A stretch of 18,557 nucleotides of DNA from assembly GCA_036517115.1 (NCBI GenBank), contig DATDYB010000013.1, positions 1 to 18,557 of the forward strand, in the 5' to 3' direction. Positions 7,019 through 12,502 of this stretch are shown here, piece by piece. The notes beneath the pieces were generated by a model. That model had not been told where the DNA came from. It ran no database searches and saw only the letters and a program-made list of their open reading frames with translations. The DNA is from DATDYB01 sp036517115 (GTDB taxonomy: Bacteria > Patescibacteriota > Minisyncoccia > Phycocordibacterales > PALSA-1337). Position 1 is the stretch's first letter, and the number at the start of each line of letters is the position of its first letter. The position numbers and the translations under genes are program-made.

Positions 7019-7123
7019 GCGAACTCTTCTCGAGAAAAGAGACTACGCAGCGCGGCTGGCGCGGAGTCCTAGGAAATTTTCAGCAAGAAAATTATCCGGT
7101 CTCTTTTTTCGAGAAGAGTGAGC
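7019..7123. ncRNA. Structured element, copy A (three-way-junction-like)
   Basis: An outer helix pairs 7023-7043 with 7099-7119 (about 21 bp with one or two mismatches). It encloses a short hairpin G-CGC-GGCTG-GCG-C (about 7050-7062) and a second hairpin AATTTTC/GAAAATT (about 7075-7093). Outside the helix, GCGAAC faces GTGAGC, which allows tandem G-A pairs on the plus strand. Copy B at 9258-9363 has the same junction segments but different, still complementary helices. It lies between ftsA and ftsZ, which are minus-strand genes. There is no T tract, so it is not a plain terminator. RNA versus mobile DNA, and the strand, are undecided. Confidence 0.6.
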
Positions 7124-7210
7124 GATTTCCATTTTCCGTAAAGAAAAGTGAGTGTGATTGGTGAAGGTGGGCGTTCGGGGGGTGGAAAATTTATGATGAG
7201 GGAGCGTCCT

Positions 7211-8395
7211 TTAAGGTAAAAATTTCTTTACCCAAGCAACAATATTCTTTCTGGTGGTGCGAAAAATGCGTCCGCCGGTTGAAACGGCGGGACCTGAGGG
7301 AGCGCTCAGTCCGAAAATACAGAGTCCATATGCCACCGCCCACGATGAATCCTTCATTAAGCTTTTTGTTTCTTCTTTATTAATAGTCATCGAACCGATA
7401 TGTGAGGGAAGCTTCAGTGCTGCTTTGGCAAAATCTTCGATGGATCCGAGTCCACCACCCCCGCCGGTGATAACGATACCGGCAGGCAAGAGTCCGTTGC
7501 GACCAATTTTCTTCAAATGTACTTCAATGAGTTCAAAAATATCAGAGAGACGAGCGGTAATGATTTCCTCCAGTTTTTTTCGGGGATACGATGCGCCGGT
7601 AATAGCGCCGATTTTAATCTGTTCAGCTTCCTCGAGGGGTACTTTAAGGCCGAGTGCGATGTCGTTCGTGATGTCCGTCGAGCCGATCGGAAACACCTCC
7701 AACGAAATGGGCATGCTGTTTTCAAACACTGCAATGGATACTGTTTCAGCTCCGATATTGGCGAGTACGCAGCCAGCAATTTTTTGAGACTTGCTCAACG
7801 TCACCAGGCTTGCTGCGATAGGAGAGGCCATAACATCCTCCACCTCAACGCCGGCGTCTTCCATAGCTTGGATGAGATCGTGCAAATGATGCTCCATTGA
7901 GGTGATGAAAAGCATTTTAACTTCAAGCTTGTTACCCTTCATGCCTTCCGGCTTGCCAAACACAGCTTTACCATCAATTTTATATTGAAGGGGAATAGCG
8001 TGAATAGTTTTTCGGTTAAGGGCGTATGAGCTCGGGATTTCTTGTTCACTTGCTTCCTGTGCTTTTTGGAGATCGAGTGTTGTAATTTCTGAATCTGCGC
8101 GGGAGATGATGACTGAGCCGTGAGCAACAATGCTACCTAGGCCGATGCCGCCGACGGAAAGAAACACTTTCCTGACCCGTAATTTGCCCATTTTTTCCGC
8201 TTGGGAAAGGGCGGCCCGGATACTTCCCACCACTTCACTTTGGTGAGTGATGTATCCATGCCTCAGTCCTCGTGCTTCGGCCATTCCAACCCCGACAATA
8301 CGAGGAGGGGCATTATTGTCACCCGTTTGTTCGGCGATTACCACTTTAACGTGGTACGTTCCTACATCAATACCTGTTACGATAGTGCGACGCAT
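7211..8395 (-). CDS. ftsA: Cell division protein FtsA
   Basis: A 394-aa actin/Hsp70-fold protein that tethers FtsZ to the membrane. 'TGIDVGTYHVKVVIAE' is the N-terminal phosphate-1 ATP-binding motif. The SHS2 (1C) region follows near residues 80-160. 'ANIGAETVSIAVFE' is phosphate-2, and 'GIVITGGGGGLGSIEDFAK' is the adenosine motif. The C-terminus 'RKNIVAWVKKFLP' is a short amphipathic helix, the expected membrane-targeting sequence. I chose the ATG at 8395 (AAGGA 5 nt upstream) over an in-frame TTG at 8413. It lies downstream of ybeY behind a 196-bp region with competing hairpins. A TATAAT sits just before the Shine-Dalgarno. Confidence 0.96.
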   Translation of the reverse strand: MRRTIVTGIDVGTYHVKVVIAEQTGDNNAPPRIVGVGMAEARGLRHGYITHQSEVVGSIRAALSQAEKMGKLRVRKVFLSVGGIGLGSIVAHGSVIISRADSEITTLDLQKAQEASEQEIPSSYALNRKTIHAIPLQYKIDGKAVFGKPEGMKGNKLEVKMLFITSMEHHLHDLIQAMEDAGVEVEDVMASPIAASLVTLSKSQKIAGCVLANIGAETVSIAVFENSMPISLEVFPIGSTDITNDIALGLKVPLEEAEQIKIGAITGASYPRKKLEEIITARLSDIFELIEVHLKKIGRNGLLPAGIVITGGGGGLGSIEDFAKAALKLPSHIGSMTINKEETKSLMKDSSWAVAYGLCIFGLSAPSGPAVSTGGRIFRTTRKNIVAWVKKFLP

Positions 8396-8429
8396 ATCCT
8401 TATTATATATCAAGCCTGTAAAAAGAAGG

Positions 8430-8488
8430 TTTTATGCTGTGTACAACCGACATAAAACAAGGAGCTTGGCGACTATGTTTTATGTCGT
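8430..8488. promoter_or_regulatory. Mutually exclusive hairpins upstream of ftsA
   Basis: Segment 8449-8460 (CGACATAAAACA) pairs perfectly with 8477-8488 (12 bp). Part of it, CATAAAAC (8452-8459), can pair instead with GTTTTATG (8430-8437). Both hairpins share the middle segment, so only one can form, a geometry like attenuators. Smaller hairpins follow at CTCAC/GTGAG and TTCTTTC/GAAAG (about 8490-8560). The region is the leader of ftsA or the ybeY-ftsA spacer on the minus strand. Confidence 0.5.
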
Positions 8489-8591
8489 CCTCACGGATGC
8501 GGGTGAGAAGCGAATACTTGGAGCTTCGCAAGACCTTGAGCGTTCTTTCTGAAGAAAGCGAAAGGTATACAGTCCCTGTAAGGGATCCAGT

Positions 8592-8975
8592 TTAAATATC
8601 AAATTGCTTCCTTATCCTCTCCTCCTCTTGTTCCATTTTTTTTCCGTGATCGAGACCTTTGAGATGCACGAGACCGTGGATGAAGAGGAAAGCTAGAAAA
8701 TTATCAAACTTCCTTCCAAATTTCTTGGCTTCTTTCCGGGCTTCCTTAAGGTTGAAAACGATTTCACCCTCATCCTCGCTCAATGGGAAACTTAAAATAT
8801 CAGTAGGTGTGTTGATTCCTCGATAGATACGATTCAATTTCTGTGAGGCTTCTTCGTTTACTATTGCCACCGAGAGAAGGTACGATTCTCCTAAGACCGC
8901 ATTCTTCATCGCATTAAAAGGCATGCCTCGTAGCATGCCTTTTGAATCGCCTGAAATAACTACCGAATGAGACAT
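8592..8975 (-). CDS. ybeY: Endoribonuclease YbeY (16S rRNA maturation)
   Basis: At 127 aa it is at the short end for the family. The metal-binding signature HGxxHLxGxDH is present as 'HGLVHLKGLDH' (H100, H104, H110 as zinc ligands). The family motif 'LNRIYRGINTPTDILSFPL' is at about 47-65. YbeY is a zinc-dependent RNase acting in 16S rRNA 3'-end maturation and 70S quality control. Its ATG overlaps the rpsU stop codon (TAATG), so it is translationally coupled to a small-subunit protein, which fits its role. An 11-bp perfect hairpin lies in its 5' coding part. Confidence 0.95.
   Translation of the reverse strand: MSHSVVISGDSKGMLRGMPFNAMKNAVLGESYLLSVAIVNEEASQKLNRIYRGINTPTDILSFPLSEDEGEIVFNLKEARKEAKKFGRKFDNFLAFLFIHGLVHLKGLDHGKKMEQEEERIRKQFDI
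8916..8943. repeat. Perfect 11-bp hairpin inside ybeY
   Basis: AAAAGGCATGC (8916-8926) pairs with GCATGCCTTTT (8933-8943) across a 6-nt loop. It encodes 'SKGMLRGMPF' near the N-terminus, about 33 nt after the start codon on the mRNA, where a hairpin could affect initiation or elongation. Confidence 0.7.
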
Positions 8976-9211
8976 TATTTTCTGGTGTGCTCCACTGCCT
9001 TGCCGAGTTTGATAAGCTCTGCGATTTCTGCTTTTCGGCGAAGAGTTTTAAGCGTCTTCTGCTTCACTTTATAATGAGACTGCGTGCGGTCCGCATATCG
9101 AATACTTCGTACACGAGGCAGGACTCCAGATCCCTGCACTCGCTTGGTAAAACGACGAAGTAAATTCGCGTTACTTTCGTTGTTATTTCGTGTTACTTCG
9201 ATATTGGTCAT
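8975..9211 (-). CDS. rpsU: 30S ribosomal protein S21 (bS21)
   Basis: A 78-aa, strongly basic protein. 'EVTRNNNESNANLLRRFTKRVQ' corresponds to the N-terminal bS21 core (V-x-x-x-x-N-E-x-x-x-x-L-R-R-F-x-R). 'GVLPRVRSIRYADRTQS' corresponds to the 'GVLxEVRRREFYEKP' region. The lysine-rich helical tail is rewritten compared with Proteobacteria, as I would expect in Parcubacteria. It is coupled to ybeY by a one-base overlap of stop and start. No Shine-Dalgarno precedes the start. A weak promoter (TTGCAT, 17 bp, TACGTT) may lie just upstream on the minus strand. Confidence 0.88.
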   Translation of the reverse strand: MTNIEVTRNNNESNANLLRRFTKRVQGSGVLPRVRSIRYADRTQSHYKVKQKTLKTLRRKAEIAELIKLGKAVEHTRK

Positions 9212-9257
9212 AAGGAATAACGTATCATATCCTCGTTAATAATGCAAAGAAAATAAA

Positions 9258-9363
9258 GCGAACCCTGCTCCTAAAAAGAGACTACGTAGGCTGGCCGAGC
9301 CGGAGTCCTAGGAAATTTTTCAGCAGAAAAATTATCCGGTCTCTTTTTAGGAGCAGGGTGAGT
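9258..9363. ncRNA. Structured element, copy B (three-way-junction-like)
   Basis: The outer helix pairs 9262-9281 perfectly with 9340-9359, plus one further inner pair. Inside are a hairpin G-GCT-GGCCG-AGC-C (about 9289-9301) and AATTTTTC/GAAAAATT (about 9314-9333). Compared with copy A, the junction strings CTACG, GGAGTCCTAGGAAATTTT and ATTATCCGGTCTCTTTT are conserved, while the distal outer helix and the small hairpin have different bases that still pair. It fills the hisS-rpsU spacer, ends 5 bp beyond the hisS stop codon, and has no T tract. Confidence 0.6.
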
Positions 9364-9368
9364 ATTAT

Positions 9369-10661
9369 TTACACCTTCAGCTTTTTAAGATACCCTGGGA
9401 GCTCTGTGATCATGATAATATCTTGAGAACGAGTTTTCATGTCACGTACGATGACTGAGCGTTCTAGCGCCTCTTTTTTTCCAATAAGGACGGTGTGTGT
9501 GATTGGATGTTTTTCTGCCATCGACAGCTGCATAGCGAGCTTATCGCGGCCAAGTGACTGATATACTTGAATATTGTGCTGTCGGAGCGTATCGATGATG
9601 GTAAATGACATCAACTTTGCCTCAAAACCAAGTTGGATGAAAAAAATAGTCGGCCGTTTAATGGTGTGGGTCCCTCTCTTTACTTCAGAAGGTTTTTTGA
9701 GGAAGAGTGATATTCCCGCCGCCGCCACTTCCTTCTTGAATCCGATTTTTTTTGACAGACCGTCGTACCGCACTCCGAGAGCAAGAATTTTTTTCTTCGA
9801 AGCTGCCACGCTGTCGGCCTCTGAAACAATTTCAAAAATTGTTTCAGAGGTGTAGCGGCGATTTCCCACCAGTGAATGGTTTATGGTGTAGGGAACGTTA
9901 AAGGTCTCGAGATGCTCAAGCACTTCCCGGAAATGGTCACGACTCGCCTCACTTAAGAAGCTCATTGATTTTGGTGCTGCGTCCCGAAGCTCATGGCATT
10001 TGGGGTTATTACATGAAAGCAGCTCAAACACATCTTTCTTGAATGTCTGGCGGCAATGTGGAGGGAGGCTTTCGATATTTTTTCGATAGTAGTTAGTAAG
10101 TTCTCGGGTAAATTTAAACACGGCATCCTTATCTCCGATACTGTTGATCTCGATATGGAGATTGGTGTGTCCTTCTGCTTCGAGAATGGCGAGGGCGGTG
10201 CGTAAAAGTGTCGCCTCGGCGATGCTGGTATCAGTTCCGATGATCTCCAAATCACAGTATCGTGAGTAGGCATTTGCTTTCCTAGTGAGTGAACCTTTAA
10301 AAGAACCTTTGAAGTGGAACATTGCGGGGTGCGGGGACGTAAACAATTCTTTTTCAAAGTAGGTTCGGAGCATTGCTACCTTTTCCTCTACATGAAGAGG
10401 AAGCGTAGCGCCTTCTTCACCACCTTCATCTTCAACAAAATCGCCCTCAAGAAGCGCCTTTGACTGTTCGAGATCACTTCGTTTGATTTCAGGTGAGTCT
10501 GTTGGTGTGAAGCCGTAATATAGTGCAATCTCCGCGCCACAGTCCATGTGTGGCACAACAATATGCTTCGTCTCGTCGTTCCGTGCGCTTCGCTTGGGGC
10601 GCGCTAGAGGCGCATGTATCTTTTGCTTCTTAAATTGTACAGGTCGGGTTTTTGACAGCAT
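9369..10661 (-). CDS. hisS: Divergent histidyl-tRNA synthetase-like protein
   Basis: A 430-aa class II aaRS-fold protein. 'RKANAYSRYCDLEIIG' (128-142) matches the region after HisRS motif 2. 'FELLSCNNPKCHELRDAAP' (212-230) matches the 'LLDCK...AP' insertion segment. 'YTSETIFEIVSE' (270-281) and 'VRYDGL' (297-302) match the HisA motifs 'YYTRTVFE' and 'GGRYDGL'. The C-terminal ~90 residues form an anticodon-binding-type domain. The catalytic 'RGLDYY' motif is not conserved: the frame reads 'LVGNRRYTSETIFE', with Gly (266) where the activating Arg is expected. It may be a paralog or HisZ-like regulator rather than the charging enzyme. It starts 2 nt after the lepB stop codon. The N-terminal ~35 residues are basic and have no family counterpart I recognise. 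Confidence 0.75.
   Translation of the reverse strand: MLSKTRPVQFKKQKIHAPLARPKRSARNDETKHIVVPHMDCGAEIALYYGFTPTDSPEIKRSDLEQSKALLEGDFVEDEGGEEGATLPLHVEEKVAMLRTYFEKELFTSPHPAMFHFKGSFKGSLTRKANAYSRYCDLEIIGTDTSIAEATLLRTALAILEAEGHTNLHIEINSIGDKDAVFKFTRELTNYYRKNIESLPPHCRQTFKKDVFELLSCNNPKCHELRDAAPKSMSFLSEASRDHFREVLEHLETFNVPYTINHSLVGNRRYTSETIFEIVSEADSVAASKKKILALGVRYDGLSKKIGFKKEVAAAGISLFLKKPSEVKRGTHTIKRPTIFFIQLGFEAKLMSFTIIDTLRQHNIQVYQSLGRDKLAMQLSMAEKHPITHTVLIGKKEALERSVIVRDMKTRSQDIIMITELPGYLKKLKV
9818..9850. repeat. Perfect 15-bp hairpin inside the hisS-like gene
   Basis: CCTCTGAAACAATTT (9818-9832) pairs perfectly with 9836-9850 across a 3-nt loop (CAA). It encodes 'TSETIFEIVSEA', part of a conserved HisRS motif, so it is not an extra inserted segment. 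Confidence 0.85.
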
Positions 10662-10663
10662 GA

Positions 10664-11239
10664 TTACTTAGTACTTAGATGTTCCCCTGGAAAAAGGGCG
10701 ATTGAAGAAATCGGAAAAAGACGGAGAAGCGGCTTGCCGACAATCTGTCCGCGGTTCAAAGGTCCCCAAATCCGGGAATCTGAGCTCTCCAAGCGGTTGT
10801 CGCCCATGACAAAATATTCTCCTGCCTTGAGGGTGCGCTCAATGTGTCCTTCAGTAAAGTTTCTTTCTGCTTCCACGTAAGGTTCGGAAAGTGTAAACCC
10901 TTCGGGATGCGCGGTGTTGTATATCGAAGTGGTGCCATTATCGAGGATGACGGTGTCGAAGGGTACCCCGATGACGCGTTTGATAAGAAAACGGTTCTCA
11001 AAAGGATACTTGAAGACAATAACCTCGCCACGTTTAGGGTCCACAAAGTGATAGCTAAGCTCATCAACGATCAGGTATTGTCCGTTGTGGAAGGTGGACT
11101 CCATGGACGCACCGCTTACCACGAATGGCTGGGCAATGAAGAGGCGAATGGGGAGGATGATGACGAGGGCGATGACCGCAAAGCGTAGGATGTCACTCCA
11201 AAAAGATTTTTTTTCATTTTCATTATGTGTTTCTGTCAT
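10664..11239 (-). CDS. lepB: Signal peptidase I
   Basis: A 191-aa membrane-anchored serine protease that cleaves signal peptides of exported proteins. One transmembrane segment lies at about 18-36 ('LRFAVIALVIILPIRLFI'). The catalytic serine is S45 in 'SGASMESTF' (box B). The catalytic lysine is K87 in 'FLIKRVIGVP' (box D). Box E is 'GDNRLESSDSR' (146-156). The size fits short Gram-positive/CPR-type enzymes. It heads the minus-strand cluster, runs into hisS with 2 nt spacing, and is divergent from pth. No Shine-Dalgarno is visible before the ATG. Confidence 0.96.
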   Translation of the reverse strand: MTETHNENEKKSFWSDILRFAVIALVIILPIRLFIAQPFVVSGASMESTFHNGQYLIVDELSYHFVDPKRGEVIVFKYPFENRFLIKRVIGVPFDTVILDNGTTSIYNTAHPEGFTLSEPYVEAERNFTEGHIERTLKAGEYFVMGDNRLESSDSRIWGPLNRGQIVGKPLLRLFPISSIALFPGEHLSTK

Positions 11240-11267
11240 GGAGATCTTTTTTAAAGCAGTTAGTACG

Positions 11268-11297
11268 ATTGTAACTCTATATGATGCTTTGACACAA
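11268..11297 (-). promoter_or_regulatory. Candidate promoter of lepB cluster
   Basis: On the minus strand TTGTGT (11297-11292) and TACAAT (11273-11268) are separated by 18 bp, about 29 nt upstream of the lepB ATG. Confidence 0.5.
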
Positions 11298-11352
11298 GAC
11301 GTGCAAGCATGACGTAAGTACTTTTTGCGTCTTCATGACGGCAGTGATAAGA

Positions 11353-11380
11353 TTGTTGATAATAATTTTAAATATACAAT
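11353..11380 (+). promoter_or_regulatory. Candidate promoter of pth
   Basis: TTGTTG (11353-11358), a 16-bp AT-only spacer and TACAAT (11375-11380), with the pth ATG 16 nt downstream. The leader would be about 10 nt, without a Shine-Dalgarno. Confidence 0.5.
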
Positions 11381-11396
11381 ATTTAAAAATTTGAAT

Positions 11397-12008
11397 ATGA
11401 CCTACATCATCGTCGGCCTAGGAAATCCTGGAGAAGAATACAAAGACACACGGCACAACGTTGGCCGGATGGCGCTTGACGCATTCCGAACAATGAATGA
11501 TCTTTCGGAGTGGGAAGAGCGTACATCCTTGAAAGCGCTTGTTTCAGAAGGAAAACTCAAAAAGCACACGGTGATGTTGGTAGAACCAGAAACATTCATG
11601 AACAAATCAGGAGATACGGTAGGTAAAATAAAAGAAATAAAATTTAAGACTAAGGATAAACAAACAACAACTGAAAATTTAGTGGTGGTGCATGATGACC
11701 TTGATCTACCGCTCGGTAGGATGAAAATTTCGTTTAATAAAAGTTCTGGAGGGCACAAAGGGGTGGAGTCGGTGATCAAAGCAATAAAGACGGAGGGGTT
11801 CACTAGAGTACGTATCGGTATTTCTCCGTCAAACGCAAAAGGGGTGGTCAAAAAGCCAGACGATGTAGTCGGTGATTTTATTGTGGAGCCGTTCAAGCCG
11901 AAAGAACTCGAAGCTATCAAGAAAGAAATGAAACAAGTTGTCGAGGCTATAAGCATGCTCGTGCTTGAGGGAAGAGAAAAGGCGATGGGGGAGTTTAATC
12001 GAAGCTGA
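11397..12008 (+). CDS. pth: Peptidyl-tRNA hydrolase
   Basis: A 203-aa enzyme that frees tRNA from peptidyl-tRNA dropped by the ribosome. 'IVGLGNPGEEYKDTRHNVG' carries N10 and the catalytic H20. 'PETFMNKSG' carries N69. 'VVVHDDLDLPLGRMKI' carries the catalytic-dyad Asp (D100). 'GGHKGVESV' and 'RVRIGI' match further family blocks. I chose the ATG at 11397 because the protein begins directly at the family start 'MTYIIVGLGNPG'; a longer frame from 11325 would add 24 unrelated residues. Extra charged residues around 82-94 ('KFKTKDKQTTTEN') lengthen a loop. Confidence 0.97.
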   Translation: MTYIIVGLGNPGEEYKDTRHNVGRMALDAFRTMNDLSEWEERTSLKALVSEGKLKKHTVMLVEPETFMNKSGDTVGKIKEIKFKTKDKQTTTENLVVVHDDLDLPLGRMKISFNKSSGGHKGVESVIKAIKTEGFTRVRIGISPSNAKGVVKKPDDVVGDFIVEPFKPKELEAIKKEMKQVVEAISMLVLEGREKAMGEFNRS

Positions 12009-12041
12009 ATACTAATATGCTAATCCTTGCAAAGATGTTCC

Positions 12042-12142
12042 CGATTCGTCCAAGAGCGAAGCGATTGGAAACGAATCGCAATCCCCTTGGGGGATGAATG
12101 GCTACAAATGTGAAGATCGAGAATATTCGTAGCCATTTGTAG
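12042..12142. other. Hairpin cluster between pth and the DUF167 gene
   Basis: Three structures follow one another. CGATTCGT-CCAA pairs with TTGG-AA-ACGAATCG (12042-12078, 8+4 bp with a 2-nt bulge). ATCCCC pairs with GGGGAT (12081-12095). TGGCTAC (12099-12105) pairs with GTAGCCA (12129-12135), with an alternative pairing of CTACAAATG (12102-12110) and CATTTGTAG (12134-12142). No T tract follows, and no gene is seen in the 158-bp spacer. Confidence 0.5.
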
Positions 12143-12166
12143 ATTGGTACTCATTCGTATATTGGT

Positions 12167-12391
12167 ATGTACATAAAAATAAAAGTCACCCCTAAGGCTA
12201 AAGAAGAGTCGTTTGAGAAAGTAAGCGATGATACGTTTGTGGTCAAGGTGAAAGAGCCTGCCGAAAGAAATCTCGCGAACGAGCGCGTGATCGCGCTCGT
12301 TCGCGAGCATTTTCATGTTCCTCTCGGCAAAGCTACTCGCATCATAAGCGGTCACCACTCACCGCATAAAATCATTTCTATCGATCTGTAG
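12167..12391 (+). CDS. yggU: DUF167 (YggU-family) protein
   Basis: A 74-aa small protein of the DUF167/UPF0235 family, whose function is unknown. The family pattern is clear: 'IKVTPKAKEES' at the N-terminus, 'LANERVIALVREHFHVP' in place of the usual 'KANEALI..LA..F.VP', and 'IISGHHSPHKIISI' matching the 'I.SG..SR.K...I' block. It has no Shine-Dalgarno and lies 158 nt downstream of pth. A 16-bp perfect hairpin occupies the middle of the gene, and another hairpin overlaps its stop codon. Confidence 0.9.
   Translation: MYIKIKVTPKAKEESFEKVSDDTFVVKVKEPAERNLANERVIALVREHFHVPLGKATRIISGHHSPHKIISIDL
12272..12307. repeat. Perfect 16-bp hairpin inside the DUF167 gene
   Basis: CTCGCGAACGAGCGCG (12272-12287) pairs perfectly with 12292-12307 across the loop TGAT. 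After a 1-nt bulge the stem continues for 4 more pairs. It encodes 'LANERVIALVRE', a conserved family block of normal length, so the palindrome is part of the gene and not an insertion. Confidence 0.9.
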
Positions 12392-12408
12392 ATGTCTGAC
12401 ATCTACAG
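12386..12408 (+). terminator. Hairpin overlapping the DUF167 stop codon
   Basis: CTGTAGATGT/ACATCTACAG (10 bp, loop CTG) spans the TAG stop codon and is followed by TAATTTGACA, only a weak T run. It may end the pth-DUF167 transcript just before the purC-purE promoter. Confidence 0.55.
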
Positions 12409-12412
12409 TAAT

Positions 12413-12443
12413 TTGACAAGATATTCTTGTTGAGTAGTATGAT
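12413..12443 (+). promoter_or_regulatory. Promoter of the purC-purE fusion gene
   Basis: A consensus TTGACA (12413-12418) is followed by TAGTAT (16-bp spacer, 12435-12440) or TATGAT (19-bp spacer, 12438-12443). The ~60-nt leader contains a 7-bp hairpin (GGTGACC/GGTTACC, 12452-12470) and a good Shine-Dalgarno, GAAAGG, at 12491-12496. Confidence 0.65.
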
Positions 12444-12502
12444 GCCAGATCGGTGACCGTGGCGGTTACCGTAAACATTAACAAAGAAAAGAAAGGTTCG
12501 AA

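Noticed and set aside
8475..8552. 25-codon ATG frame on the plus strand in the ybeY-ftsA spacer
   Set aside because: Very short, overlaps the inverted repeats, no Shine-Dalgarno; better explained by the structured region.
7019..9363. Elements A and B as integron attC sites
   Set aside because: attC needs a GTT triplet opposite AAC at the ends; here AAC faces GTG, and no integron integrase or cassette array is visible.
7019..9363. Elements A and B as ordinary rho-independent terminators
   Set aside because: No T tract follows the stem on either strand, and the conserved part is the interior junction, not the stem.
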